This document shows positions 1 to 10,527 of a stretch of 32,114 bases of DNA, piece by piece. Source of the DNA: Asterionellopsis glacialis (taxonomy: Eukaryota; Bacillariophyta; Plagiogrammaphyceae; Rhaphoneidales; Asterionellopsidaceae); NCBI GenBank assembly GCA_014885115.2, contig WKLE02003011.1, positions 1 through 32,114 on the forward strand, given 5' to 3'. A program made the translations under genes and the position numbers. Every line of letters starts with the position of its first letter. Positions within the stretch are counted from its first letter, which is position 1. The notes below the pieces were generated by a model that was given only the letters and a program-made list of their open reading frames with translations, was not told the origin of the DNA and did no database searches.

Positions 1-2208
1 GGGGTCGAAAACGAGAAAAATTAAAAAAATAAAAAATTCTAGATGAAAGCACGGAAAATCTCTTCCGAAGGGGGTGTTTTCACCGAGGAGTGAAAAAACT
101 CGATGAATAAACGTTCTACCCCCTTAACATCAGTTAAAAAACTTGTGGAATACAATTCATTAAAACTATGGATATCAGATAGACTGGAACCAATGAAAAT
201 AAGATAATGTTGATTTAATAGTAGACTGCTCATACACCAACAGATGCACAACCAAATGCATGGATATGGGGTGTATAAACAAACTATCAAATGTCTGTTG
301 GGTTTTGCTCCAAACAAGAAGCCATGAAAAGAAGGAAGAGAAGGAACGATACATGTTCTGGAACACCTCCAAGCAAGAAAGTTCATCCTTTGCTCTAGTT
401 TGAAATATATTGGATTATAATTTGTATTGTTAAAACTGACATGGGTGTTTGTTTTCATTTAATTCTTCTTCATCATTCATCTGTTAAACTTAGTTTTACA
501 AGGGTTACTTCACAAATTGTTTTTTTGTGCATGGTTCTTGAGCTTGCCTATGTTGATTAATATTTGGATATGCATTTTTCAGGTTTCTGCAGAAGCAAGT
601 CATTGATCCCAATATCCCCATTGTTATTTAGAACTAATGAGTGTGTATTGTAGTCAACCACCAATTAAATGGAACAGTGTCAGCATTTCTTTGCGCATTA
701 TAAATTTTTGGATCGGCCAGGTGTGCGAATCTTCTGAATCATTTGCGGCAAATTCCGGGGTATTTGAGGAAATTTTGCGCCGAAGAAAAACCAAGAATTA
801 TGGCAACAGGTTGTTAGAAACAGGTTCTGTGATGCGGCTTTCGGAGTTTTTCTGTTCCTCGAGGTCTGAATTCTGAAGTTCTGTCACAAGTAGCTAGAGG
901 TCCTACTGACCTTGGTACAAGAGGTACCTGGTATAGTTTGTACAAATAAAAATAATGATCAGGTGTCTCAGTTCCACATTACAAGGTCCAGCAAGGTTCT
1001 TTGGAGCAAGAAGAGTTTGCACCTGGTTCGTGCTGAATATCAATTTACTGGGAAATACCACATAAACGGAAAATAAATAATATTTTGGATACCTGGCGCA
1101 GTACCAGTACCGTATAATAATTTCTTTTATGTTATTTTTTTCATAGTCACAGGCTTTTTGAGACAATCTTCTGATGTTCTTTCATGATTCATGATGATTA
1201 TGTTGTTTGCTATGTACCGCTTGTGGTGAAAAGGCATGCCTGTCACATGCTTTTTGAGATTCCTCCAACATTTTCAATACAGTACTAGAGTGTACTTCTA
1301 CGGTCCAGAATGAAAGAGTACTACATCTGTACAAGTACAGTCTATATAAAAAAGAATTGAATTAACCAATAATTACAATATAAAATATATTCATATGATT
1401 CCTTTTTACGGAGTAATTTAGAATTTTCATTATATATCATTAAAAAATGATAGTGAGCGACTATTTTTTTGAGATTTATCTCTCATTGTTAATTAGTCCA
1501 ATTATGTAATGACTCATACCCTGTATCAAAGTGCAAAATAGGTCTAGAGTACAGTACATGATATCTATCAGATACATAAATGGAGGTGTAAAATTGTACA
1601 TCGTACTTATTGATAGATATTCTAGATTTTCATGGTACAAACGTCAATAGTTGTTGTCCTCGACGAGGAAAGATTTATTGTTAGCAAACGGAACTTCAAT
1701 AAAGAAGTTTAATCTGAATGAGAACAGCATAAAATCTAGGAACATTATTTTCTATACTCCAAGAGTAGCCATATTAAAATTATTTTAATTATTAGGCGAA
1801 GGTTCAATTATTAGGCCTCAAGGTTCAAGTTGTAACAATTACGTTTGGACCATACTAGCTTTTACGTAAATCACAAAAGAGAACGCTTATTTTTTTTCGA
1901 CGGGCAGTCTCTGCGACTTTCACATATCTTTTTTCTTCTTCTTCCAGATTTCGAATTTGGAATTGGATCAAGGACTAGAAGAAAACGAGAATCCTGTTTG
2001 TTTTGAAGCCATTGAAACTTAGAACTAGACTATCTCTCAACTTTACCAGCCGAACAGAAGCACGGATAGATCACAACAGCATAAGCAGTGCAGTCCATTT
2101 AAAAAAGCAAAATATATCTGTTATCGTCCCACGTAAACGAAATTACTGTTTTCAAAGTTCCTAAATCGTCTCGGAAGATAGTCTATCTGCCCTGTTTCAA
2201 GAGTCAAC
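1..2208. other. Left-end region without a supportable gene
   Basis: AT-rich DNA with only short, low-quality reading frames and no protein family I can recognise. It contains one TACCTGGTA palindrome (925-933), an AGGTCCTA word (898-905) and a short imperfect tandem duplication at 1787-1826. The last 300 bases probably include the promoter and 5' UTR of the gene at 2209. A pyrimidine-rich tract ending in CAG near 1930-1947 looks like a 3' splice site, so a 5'-UTR intron is possible but not shown. Confidence 0.5.
1787..1826. repeat. Short imperfect tandem duplication
   Basis: Two adjacent units, 1787-1805 (19 bp) and 1806-1826 (21 bp), both begin AATTATTAGGC and end AAGGTTC or very similar. 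The second unit carries about two extra bases. It looks like a small slippage duplication in non-coding DNA, with no visible function. Confidence 0.6.
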
Positions 2209-2847
2209 ATGTCAAGACCAAACCAATACTACGAGCAAGAGAATTGCAATGATGGAAAAATACTCTCTTACATGCCACCCCTTGACCTCATCTCTGCCTC
2301 CTCGACTTCGTGTAGCGACTCGGTGTCTTCGCTGGAAACCGATGATACGAGTCTTACCAAAGAAGGATTTTCGCCTTTTACACCCCCACGATCTATATTT
2401 AAGCTGTATTGGGAAAAAAGCGGTATGTCACCACAAGAAATCCTGCCACCAGCGTTTACGCTGGGTGAACCGGCTCTCCCTCTTCCTAAGATATCAACTG
2501 ACAAAAGCTGCAAGCCCGAAGAGATTTTATCACAACAGGATAAAAATTCTCCCTCTCAAGCCCGTAGATCGATATTTGGAGCTAAAGCATGGTCCTCTGA
2601 ACGACTGAATCAGGAAGTTCTCCCTCCATTACCATTCATGGATCAAATCCCGAAGACTTCTTCTACATCTTCGTTGTGCAGTCGCCACAGAGAAGCCATT
2701 CCGCTCACACCATGCTTGAAAACATCCCCAAGAAGGGAACGAACAAAGTCTTCGGATAGCGTCAAATTTTCGTCTCAAGTTGATATCAGAGTCTTTAGCC
2801 CCGAAGAGAAGCACGCTACTGAGGGGTGGAATAAATGGTTTGTTTAA
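2209..2847 (+). CDS. Ser/Pro-rich hypothetical protein with repeated RSIF...LPP motif
   Basis: A 212-residue protein of unknown function. The ATG has A at -3 and the frame is open to TAA. It has no signal peptide or membrane segment and is rich in Ser, Pro and Thr, so it is probably largely disordered. Two internal repeats are visible: RSIF (61-64) followed by EILPPAF (77-83), and RSIF (120-123) followed by EVLPPLPF (136-143), each with a Trp between the two parts. The C-terminus carries a basic, Ser-rich stretch (SPRRERTKSS) and ends in a Trp/Phe-rich tail (GWNKWFV). Paired short linear motifs suggest a scaffold or a phosphorylated adaptor, but that is inference. The coding call rests on length, motif repetition and a good start context. 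Confidence 0.72.
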   Translation: MSRPNQYYEQENCNDGKILSYMPPLDLISASSTSCSDSVSSLETDDTSLTKEGFSPFTPPRSIFKLYWEKSGMSPQEILPPAFTLGEPALPLPKISTDKSCKPEEILSQQDKNSPSQARRSIFGAKAWSSERLNQEVLPPLPFMDQIPKTSSTSSLCSRHREAIPLTPCLKTSPRRERTKSSDSVKFSSQVDIRVFSPEEKHATEGWNKWFV

Positions 2848-3988
2848 AGATCTTCAAAATATGAAGGAATGAAGCGTTCTTTCGTTTCCTTTTGCTCACA
2901 GTAAACATACATGCTAAATCCGAACTCACTATGCTATTCTAGGATAATTCACAATAACACTAAGATCTGCTTTAAATCAACGTTTGTTTATACAGTCTAT
3001 ATTCTATTTTGGACATCAGTAAAATTTGCGCCCACCTCATCAGAGCTCATCGTTTTGGTGGACATCCAAAAAGTATCTTCATCCGAGGATTCAGAAGAAA
3101 AAACTTAATGAAAAAAATACTCTGAGCCAGTTACTACCGCTGTATTCTTTAAAAACAGAATTGCATTCTTCTCGCTGCTATCGCTATCTCTGAAGCCGTT
3201 ATAGTTACGATAATGCATATCCAATTTAACACAAGATACAAGCACTTGGATAATACGAATATGGCCCCAATTATTGTGATGCATTATTTTTGCCCACAAC
3301 CTGTAATACATACCAAAAAGTCTTTCTTACTGTTATTTTCAAATAATCTTGCGTGCTAGCAATTTTCAACCCAAATCAGCATGTAAGTGCCCGTTTATTC
3401 TTGAAATTCACCATGACATGCCAACTCACTTTTTGTAAAATTTGAATGGCACGACGTTGATTCCCTCCCCATTAAAAGGTTATCAAAACATTGTGTAGAC
3501 TACAGTAATGCACAGCTTTGAAAACTGAACTTCTTGTTTCAATGTCAAGGGAATAAGTCTACATGGTGCTACATACCTTACGCGTAATCACTTGAGAATA
3601 ATCAGTTACCATATTTGTTTTTTCACAAATTTCTTCATCTGTTGAATCTTCCTTTTCTAAAATAGCATTTGAAGAAAACAGAAAGGGAGAGACGGACATA
3701 ATTACATATAGGTGTATAACCCATTAAGGTTAGTAGGACCTACAGAGTTTGTTGTTACAGAACTCGTAGACTAGTCCTAGTCTCATACCAGGTAAATTGC
3801 AAAAGCGAATCAGACCTTCTCGTTTGGGCCTACACATTTTCTGAGAAGTTCGGGTTTCGATCTTGACCTTTGATAAAATTCAATCGTAAATCTGCAGAAA
3901 ATCTTTCTCGACCCATACTTCTCGAAACGGTTCGCAACTAAAGTAAAAGTAGGTAATACAACTAAAACATTTGAAGTCAAGAGAAAAG
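2848..3988. other. Intergenic region upstream of aldo-keto reductase 1
   Basis: No gene supported; the longest forward frame (65 residues at 2911-3108) has no recognisable features. Close to the reductase start are the palindromic words TAGGACCTA (3734-3742, within an 11-bp GTAGGACCTAC) and TACCAGGTA (3786-3794), about 250 and 200 bp before the ATG. Both words recur elsewhere in the window's non-coding DNA and may be promoter elements. Confidence 0.5.
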
Positions 3989-4954
3989 ATGAAGAACTAT
4001 GTGTTGCCCAGTGGTGCTCAGATACCCTGTTTGGGGTTGGGTACATGGAAGTCAGATCCAGATGTGGTAGGTAATGCCGTAAAAAGTGCGATTGTTGATG
4101 GTGGGTACCGCCACATCGATTGTGCTGCCATTTACGGCAACGAAGGTGAAATTGGCAAAGCACTTCAAGATGTTTTGAAAGATGACAGTAACAGAGTGAA
4201 GCGAGAGTATTTGTTCATTACAAGTAAACTCTTTAATAATATGCATGCACCTGAAGATGTCCCGCAAGCCTTACAAAAGACACTCGCGGACTTGCAACTT
4301 GATTATCTCGATTTGTATTTGATTCACTGGCCCGTGGTTATTTCAAGAGATAGTGCTGGCCTTTCAGGCACTAGGTTGTCTTTGGACGAGATGCCTCTTA
4401 TTGATACCTGGAGAGCTATGGAAGAGTGTGTCGATAAAGGATTAGTCAAGGATATCGGAGTATCTAACTTCAGTAAGAAAAAGATGCAAGATTTGATTGC
4501 CCAAGGCTTGAAACACAAGATTGCTGTAAACCAGGTGGAACTACATCCCTACCTTCAAATGAAAGAACTGCTTGATTACTGCAAAGGAGAAAATATTCAT
4601 CTCTCCGGATATTGTCCATTGGGATCGAAAGACCGCCCTGCTGTCTTTAAAAGAGAAGGCGAAAAGGCTATATTGGATGACCCTGTCATTGCTGATATTG
4701 CCAATCAACACGGAGGTTCAACAACACCTGCTCAAGTCTTACTGGCTTGGGGAATTCAACGAGGTACATCTGTGCTTCCTAAGAGTACGTCACCATCACG
4801 TCAAAAGGAAAACATTGAAGCTACCACTTTGAAGCTTACAAACGAAAACATGGAAAAAATTGCATCACTTGATACGCATTCTCGTTATATTGATGGTAGC
4901 GTATGGTGTGAAGAGGGTAGTCCCTATACGCTAGAAAATTTGTGGGATGAATAA
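3989..4954 (+). CDS. Aldo-keto reductase (copy 1)
   Basis: A 321-residue NAD(P)H-dependent aldo-keto reductase, which reduces carbonyl substrates to alcohols in a TIM-barrel fold. The frame is open 18 bases further upstream from a TTG, but the first ATG (3989, A at -3) gives the normal family N-terminus. The catalytic tetrad is complete: D44 and Y49 in the RHIDCAAIYGNE block, K80 in ITSK, H113 in LIHWP. The second family signature (GLVKDIGVSNF) and the cofactor-binding VLPKSTSPSR motif are present. No targeting signal is visible, so it is probably cytosolic. A close paralogue with the same tetrad numbering lies at 20184-21143 in the opposite orientation. This copy differs by a two-residue insertion in the GGSTTPAQV segment. 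The substrate cannot be deduced. Confidence 0.95.
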   Translation: MKNYVLPSGAQIPCLGLGTWKSDPDVVGNAVKSAIVDGGYRHIDCAAIYGNEGEIGKALQDVLKDDSNRVKREYLFITSKLFNNMHAPEDVPQALQKTLADLQLDYLDLYLIHWPVVISRDSAGLSGTRLSLDEMPLIDTWRAMEECVDKGLVKDIGVSNFSKKKMQDLIAQGLKHKIAVNQVELHPYLQMKELLDYCKGENIHLSGYCPLGSKDRPAVFKREGEKAILDDPVIADIANQHGGSTTPAQVLLAWGIQRGTSVLPKSTSPSRQKENIEATTLKLTNENMEKIASLDTHSRYIDGSVWCEEGSPYTLENLWDE

Positions 4955-5388
4955 ATATGATGTTCGTTGGTTTAAGGTACTACAGCTCGGCTACTTTAAG
5001 AAAGGCCACTTGGACAGGTTTAGCTCGAATGAGGCAGATCGATCATTAGAAAGTCAAGTATACAATCTCTAGACGCCGCATTGATACTTTGTGTGTTTTA
5101 CATCAACAAGCCATTTGTGTTCTACATTCTTTGGGAAACGATTAAAAAATTAAACTAGATTACTTTTCAATAAACAAGCATACGATTATGCAAGAGCATG
5201 TACATCTTTGTTTGCTCAAGCTATACCACAAAACTTCCTGATCCAACCCTTCCTAGGTCTCTAAGAAACAGCTAGTTGCACTAGTAACAAAAGTTATCTT
5301 ATGATCGATCAATGGATGACTTTCAATTCTCGAAAATATGACAGAATTGTCTATTGTCGTATTACAAGGATAACATGATGGGAGGTAG
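4955..5388. other. Convergent intergenic region
   Basis: Shared 3' region between the reductase on the + strand and the secreted protein on the - strand. It must hold both 3' UTRs and polyadenylation sites. I see no gene or structured element in it. Confidence 0.5.
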
Positions 5389-6477
5389 CTATTCGTTGCT
5401 GCGCTCTTTTTCATAGAGATTGACTCCACAGTCAATAATTTTCTGGCGCATTTCTGACTGGTAGCGCTCGCGACTGCTATTTTCATTACTTTCCTCGTTT
5501 TGCACCAGAACATAAAGATCAATGGTAGCATGGAATTCCTGGACATATCTACAAAATACACCACTCTCTGCTGCCTCATTCAGCACTGCAAATTCGGACG
5601 AATCACCCATGTCGAGTTGGATCATCAAGTGCCCCCCTTCTTGCACTAGGCCAAATATAAGAGATGTTAAACTCCGTCCATAATTATATCCCCTATTATT
5701 GACGAGATCTGCGGGTGATTCATTGACTGAACCTTGTGATGAAAGTAATACTTTGTCGTCTATTTGAACAAGTGCAGTGTCTAAAAAGAAATGTACGCGA
5801 CGGACTGGTCTTGGCGTTGTGCGCATAATACGACGTTCTAATCTTTCCAAGCCTTCTGTGTAGGAGCTACTTGGTTCAATTCCATAAACACAATACTCTT
5901 CGGGACCTAAATTCTGATTGAATTCTCCCATTCGATTTGTCAACCATGATCTAACGTCGTTCCGATGTCCTCGTTCGGGTTTGACACGCGACTCTGCTAA
6001 ATCCCACATTGGATTTTCGATATCGGCAGATGCACATCTCGGCAATCCAGATTCAATAAAATGTTTCAGTGGTTCTTCTGCTTTATTGTAGCTTGCATAC
6101 ATAAACACATATTTGCACCGTTCTGGGTCAAGTCTATGTTCGTGAGTAAATTGGTCGCCAATGCGAGAAGCCTTGAAAGCTTCTTGTGTACTTCGTAATA
6201 GTCCCTTTACACTTTCCGTCGTGGTAATTGCCTGACATTCTTCTCTAAATCTCTGACGCCAATTTTTCACCTCTTGAGCGTTTTCTATTGTACGTTCTTC
6301 CGTGAAGAGACCATGGTCTGATAGGCGACGTCTATCCTCTTCTTCTTGTGGAAGGCGTCGCTGTCGCTGTCTCAGTCTCCCCATGTTATATGTATCTTGC
6401 GCATTCCCTAAAGGTAGTGTTGTACACAAAATCAAGCATATTACTAAAAGTAGTCTTTGTTGCAAGTCCATGGTCAT
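5389..6477 (-). CDS. Secreted orphan protein with signal peptide
   Basis: A 362-residue protein from the ATG at 6477; a second ATG two codons later (6471) is equally possible. The N-terminus is a clear signal peptide: QQR, then a hydrophobic core LLLVICLILCTTLPLG, with a likely cleavage after GNA before QD. An Arg/Gln/Glu-rich segment follows (RQRQRR, EEEDRRR) that could be a dibasic processing site. The mature part has six scattered cysteines (in EEC, ERC, PRC, EYC, VFC and IDC contexts) and two N-glycosylation sequons near NES and NSS, consistent with an extracellular or endomembrane fold. No membrane segment follows. I recognise no domain. Its 5' end faces the RCC1 gene across about 700 bp. 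Coding status is well supported by the signal peptide and composition; function is unknown. Confidence 0.85.
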   Translation of the reverse strand: MTMDLQQRLLLVICLILCTTLPLGNAQDTYNMGRLRQRQRRLPQEEEDRRRLSDHGLFTEERTIENAQEVKNWRQRFREECQAITTTESVKGLLRSTQEAFKASRIGDQFTHEHRLDPERCKYVFMYASYNKAEEPLKHFIESGLPRCASADIENPMWDLAESRVKPERGHRNDVRSWLTNRMGEFNQNLGPEEYCVYGIEPSSSYTEGLERLERRIMRTTPRPVRRVHFFLDTALVQIDDKVLLSSQGSVNESPADLVNNRGYNYGRSLTSLIFGLVQEGGHLMIQLDMGDSSEFAVLNEAAESGVFCRYVQEFHATIDLYVLVQNEESNENSSRERYQSEMRQKIIDCGVNLYEKERSNE

Positions 6478-7189
6478 GGGAACAAAATTGGATCTTTGAA
6501 GCAAATTCAAAAGTTAAAGGATACCTCTCTTGCACCTATTGTGTGATGGTCGTGGTGTGTCAGTGACGGTTTTTATCTTTGCAATGGTACACTCTAGAGT
6601 CTTGCTTGTGTCTTCTCGACACACCAGTTTTCTTTGGTGTGACCAACAAAACATGAAAAAGGATAAAGTTGTGACTATTTCAACTTTTATGACCGCTGAA
6701 GAGCAGTGCTCCTACGTGGACTCAATTACCTGCGGTGCATTGGACCTATTTAACTCTCTTTCATTTGTGACCTCCCAAAAATCGTCGAATAACATCGCTC
6801 TCGATCGCGCATCTCTAGAGATTCATACAACGTCTGCATGTCATCCTCCTATGCCCTCACACTCAGTCAGTCAGTCAGTGTACCGTATTCTCATCCCCAG
6901 ATCTCTCTGTCTCTACCGTTCCTGATGATGTGCTCCCTCCAAATCTGCAAGACACACTACACAAGGATCGGCGTCTTGAGAAGAGATACAAGAGCCAAGG
7001 GCAACAACTACTAAGGACCTGATTGAAGGCCCTAACGACAAACAACTAACTATTGACAGTCAGAGTAGTCTCTTTAGTGCACACAAAAACAGCAATTAGC
7101 GACGTGAAATTACGAATCTAATATTGCATTATAGCAGACATCACATCCTCAAGTTCACACAATTACAGAAAAACAAACTACCAAGAACA
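6478..7189. other. Divergent promoter region
   Basis: Lies between the start codons of the secreted protein (-) and the RCC1-repeat protein (+), so it should contain both promoters and 5' UTRs. It includes a four-unit TCAG tandem repeat at 6863-6878. The 131-residue frame at 6530-6925 starts from TTG and has no domain; I do not regard it as a gene. Confidence 0.5.
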
Positions 7190-8584
7190 ATGCTTTCAAG
7201 TATATCCTCATTATCCTCATCTAGTAGAATTCCATCTATTCTGCTTCGGCATCGATCTATTGTAGCATCTGTAACATCAGCAACAACAACATCGTCGTCG
7301 ACGACGACGACTAGTAATACTTTATCCTCCTTGTCTTCCTACAAGTACTTTTCCACGTCGTCCACAACAAGAGAACCAACAAAAAATGAGAACGAAACCT
7401 CTAATTCTACAAATAAAAAGAAGGTATCGTTGTACATGTGGGGTACCAATACGAATGGTTCCATTCCAGGAATGGAACCAAAGGCTGTCATGGATGTCCC
7501 TACTAAAATTGATCTCTCTACATTTTCGGAGGATAATTCCGTAAAACAAGTTGTCTGTGGTCCAGAGGGGACAGCCATTTTATTGGAAAATGGATATTGT
7601 TATGTCAGTGGTACCAATAATGAAGGACAATTAGGTGTAGGACACACACAACCTGTACCAGAACCAACCTTATTGCAATGGAACACTGCTACTGAGGATG
7701 ACAAATCGCCATTATTAGTCGAATCAATTGATATTGGTAAAAAATGTTCTGCCTTGATTGATTTAATCGATGGTGAATTATATACCTTTGGCAGTGATGG
7801 ATCGATAGGGTCAGGAATGGGATTCTTGGGACATGGTAATGGACGATCCTATACCACACCCACATTAGTGTCAAGTTTAGGCGAAGATGGTGTGTATCCC
7901 GAACAAGTGGTGGTTGGTAATTCACATATGACAGTCTTGACCAAAGACGACCATGAAGTCTTAACGACGGGAGCTGGATCGTATGGACGATTAGGGAACA
8001 TTGATACTCACATGGATCAATTGTATTTTGAACCTGTGGAAATTTTTGGAACACATGAAATATCTACCTTGGCTGGAGGACATTCCTTTACCTTGGCCTT
8101 GAATGCCACGACTGGACAATTACATGCATGGGGACGGAATGATAAAGGACAATTAGGTACCGGATTAGGATTAGCTGTAGATATGTATGCCATGGAAGCC
8201 ATGCCTGTCCCCCTGGAAGCAGATGAATTAGTGGGACGGCGTGTTAGTAAAGTAGCTGCTGGACATTCACATGCTGCATGTGTCACAGAAGGTGGTGAAT
8301 TATTATTTTGGGGCAGTGGTATTTATTTAGAACCCTACCGTGTCACAACCTTATTACATACAAAAATTGTAGATGTCGCATGTGGACAAGACTATACTCT
8401 TGCCTTGGATCAAGAGGGGAAGCTTTATACCTTTGGAAAGGGAAAGACAGGTGTATTAGGACAAGCCAGTGTGAAATCTTTAAATCAACCAGCCTTGGTA
8501 GAAGCCCTAGCAGATAAAAAAATTCTATCGATCAATGCAGGATATGCACATGCCGCGTGTCTAGTCGAGGAAGAAGACGAATAA
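7190..8584 (+). CDS. RCC1-repeat protein, probably mitochondrial
   Basis: A 464-residue protein. The frame extends upstream to a TTG, but the ATG at 7190 opens a typical mitochondrial-type presequence: residues 1-60 are rich in Ser, Thr and Arg and nearly free of acidic residues (RIPSILLRHRS). From about residue 80 (SLYMWGTNTNG) to the end it carries about seven RCC1 beta-propeller repeats, recognisable by blocks such as SGTNNEGQLGVGH, TFGSDG, AWGRNDKGQLGTG and TFGKGKTGVLG, alternating with AGGHSFTLAL, AAGHSHAAC and ACGQDYTLAL. RCC1 propellers act as nucleotide-exchange factors or protein scaffolds. A mitochondrial RCC1 protein of similar length (animal RCC1L) works in mitoribosome assembly; equating the two is inference. 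A bacterial-type RCC1 lineage or chloroplast targeting is less likely, since no bipartite signal is seen. Confidence 0.93.
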   Translation: MLSSISSLSSSSRIPSILLRHRSIVASVTSATTTSSSTTTTSNTLSSLSSYKYFSTSSTTREPTKNENETSNSTNKKKVSLYMWGTNTNGSIPGMEPKAVMDVPTKIDLSTFSEDNSVKQVVCGPEGTAILLENGYCYVSGTNNEGQLGVGHTQPVPEPTLLQWNTATEDDKSPLLVESIDIGKKCSALIDLIDGELYTFGSDGSIGSGMGFLGHGNGRSYTTPTLVSSLGEDGVYPEQVVVGNSHMTVLTKDDHEVLTTGAGSYGRLGNIDTHMDQLYFEPVEIFGTHEISTLAGGHSFTLALNATTGQLHAWGRNDKGQLGTGLGLAVDMYAMEAMPVPLEADELVGRRVSKVAAGHSHAACVTEGGELLFWGSGIYLEPYRVTTLLHTKIVDVACGQDYTLALDQEGKLYTFGKGKTGVLGQASVKSLNQPALVEALADKKILSINAGYAHAACLVEEEDE

Positions 8585-9306
8585 CTAAATGCATATATTG
8601 TACTACCATGATATATGAGGATGATGGCTCTAGAGTAAAGGGTGGCATCACAGATTTTTGTTCTGAGAGATACAAAATCGCCAAGGAAAAAGTGATGGTG
8701 GGAGGGAGGAAACAAGAATAGGTAGTGAGTAGGACTTGGGAAAAGTAAGTACGTTTATAATTGGTCGTCTACTCAAGATACTGATAGATACATCAATAAT
8801 TTAAATATACAACAACAACAACAACATTATTATTTTTGAAATCAGGCCAAATCAATTACAACACAATATCATGCACTAACGTTCTTGCAGCTTCTTTAGA
8901 CAGTATGAGAGCACTGTAACTCTAAGACCTAGAGGACCTACGTACCTGTAAGCATGAAATGGATATCGGTACAAGATGCGGTCTGTATGTTGTACGTACT
9001 GTATCGTAGAGTTCGGTGCATGTTGGGTTCGCGTATGCATATCCGGGTGTCTCAAAATGAGAACCCTAAAATACTCGCAGTAATGTTTGTCACAACGTAC
9101 ATTCTCGTGTACCGGAAGACTTCCAAAGTAGTTGATTTGTCGAGCAATCACCTTTCAAACGGGACCTCATCACTACGATTGACTTTGACACCAGTCAATA
9201 ATATACCTACTATTGTAGTAACAGCCACAAGTCATTTTTCGAACAATCAATAGAACAACAACAACAAAAACAACAATAAAATCAAATTTGAACATTAAAA
9301 CCAACA
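8585..9306. other. Intergenic region between RCC1 and LURP-one-like genes
   Basis: Contains the RCC1 3' UTR, an AAC trinucleotide run (about 8810-8826), an AGGACCTA word (8933-8940), and a CAA-rich leader (about 9252-9277) just before the next ATG. The CAA leader is probably an unstructured 5' UTR. Short frames here show no recognisable protein. Confidence 0.5.
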
Positions 9307-10038
9307 ATGGGCGGATCAACTTCGAGATTTGCCGAAACTGATTGGGATCAGGCGGATGGATTACTCAAGGAAGCTTCGGAAACACTGGACGGGGCGGACC
9401 CACTCAAACGCCATCAAATTTTAACGATTACAAAGCATTCCTTACTGAATCAACGAGACTTTGTCATCAAGGGTGATAAGGATGAACTTCTGTACACAAC
9501 AAAGGCAATTCAAGGAACCGTCAAAAGTTTTGAACTATTGGGAAAGGGCGGCGAAAAGCTTTTTCGTGTGAACACTGATTCGTCGCATAAAAATTGGGAC
9601 TTTCTTTCTTATGGTAAACAATCATTTTACGGTCAACAACCTGACGACGAAGCGTCGAAAATTGCAGGTGAGAATCTATACCGAACAGTAAGAGTCCACA
9701 TATCATGGGACAAATACCACGGAGAAGTCCTCAAGTATGTGCCCGACCCAACAGATCTTGCTGGAGTCGTTCAAGTTTCGAATCCTGTTTCAGGACCAGG
9801 AATTTTGAAGGTAGATCAAATTACGAGTGTCACACCGCAATACCAAAGCTATGTTCCCAAAGCAGCTCCCATCGACCTACCTCACCCACCACTTGTTGGC
9901 TTCTGGGTGTGGGAGAACACCGAAAATCTCCATCAAATGAAGATGCACCTGGCCAAGGGGTCAGATGTGGCGCTTCATGTGATGCTTGCAGCCTTAACCA
10001 ATTTGGTCAGCATTGAAAGGAATGCGGACGATGGCTAA
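9307..10038 (+). CDS. LURP-one/Tubby-like domain protein with N-myristoylation signal
   Basis: A 243-residue protein from an ATG in good context (A at -3, G at +4), preceded by a CAA-rich leader. The N-terminus MGGSTSR fits the N-myristoylation pattern (Gly2, Ser6), predicting membrane attachment. From about residue 45 the sequence resembles LURP-one-related (LOR) proteins, which share the Tubby C-terminal fold: a beta-rich segment (FVIKGDKDELLYTTK), repeated strand-like blocks, then a C-terminal helix (MKMHLAKGSDVALHVMLAAL) that would fill the barrel. LOR proteins are thought to bind membranes or phosphoinositides and are linked to stress or defence in plants. The fold assignment rests on pattern similarity and is moderately sure. 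No intron is needed. Confidence 0.82.
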   Translation: MGGSTSRFAETDWDQADGLLKEASETLDGADPLKRHQILTITKHSLLNQRDFVIKGDKDELLYTTKAIQGTVKSFELLGKGGEKLFRVNTDSSHKNWDFLSYGKQSFYGQQPDDEASKIAGENLYRTVRVHISWDKYHGEVLKYVPDPTDLAGVVQVSNPVSGPGILKVDQITSVTPQYQSYVPKAAPIDLPHPPLVGFWVWENTENLHQMKMHLAKGSDVALHVMLAALTNLVSIERNADDG

Positions 10039-10527
10039 GAATGAACTACATGAGTTTTTTTATTTATGCGTTTCATATTTTACACAGTAAAGATCATGCT
10101 TCGTAAATGGTTGAATTGTGCATGTCCCCTAGAGAGACCCGAGTCTGTAGAGTATGTTTATGTTATCTTAAAACAATGTATAAAAATGTGCAAAATATTG
10201 ATACTCGTTTACTAATTCTTTGAACTGCGCAAAAGCTTATCGTAAAAAGGCGTGCCAGGAAAAAACCTTCTTGATTCTTGACCACATTCCATGCTTTGTC
10301 AGATATGCTTTGTGAGCTGCCAAAACGAAAGACGATGAGCTATGTTCAAACACAAAGTAAAGGGGAAAAAATGTTTTCTATGAATGTTTCTATCTACTTT
10401 TTTTTATTTTTTTTTTAAAAAAAAGGCTAGAAATGAAATGAACACAATCAGACATATAGAAAAACTATTGGTTTTGTGCCTTCTATCTCTTTTGGTAAAG
10501 CACAGTAAAATGAAATGCACACTTTGA
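10039..10527. other. Convergent intergenic region with T/A homopolymer palindrome
   Basis: 3' regions of two convergent genes. A run of T residues interrupted by one A, directly followed by about eight A residues, lies at about 10398-10424 and could form a hairpin in RNA from either strand. It sits about 100 bp beyond the ankyrin/ARM stop codon and may contribute to 3'-end formation on either strand. No gene seen. Confidence 0.45.

Noticed and set aside
39..458. 139-residue reverse-strand frame at the left end
   Set aside because: It starts well, but composition is irregular, no domain is visible and an overlapping frame is equally open; I could not match it to a transposase or other family.
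637..876. 79-residue forward frame with ATG
   Set aside because: Preceded by a sequence that could be a splice acceptor, but there is no recognisable domain or neighbouring exon.
6530..6925. 131-residue forward frame between divergent genes
   Set aside because: Begins with TTG, overlaps the expected promoter and 5' UTRs, and includes a TCAG microsatellite; no protein-like features.
10398..10424. Poly-T/poly-A stretch as a retroelement tail
   Set aside because: No target-site duplication or element sequence is attached; a 3'-end signal or slippage is simpler.
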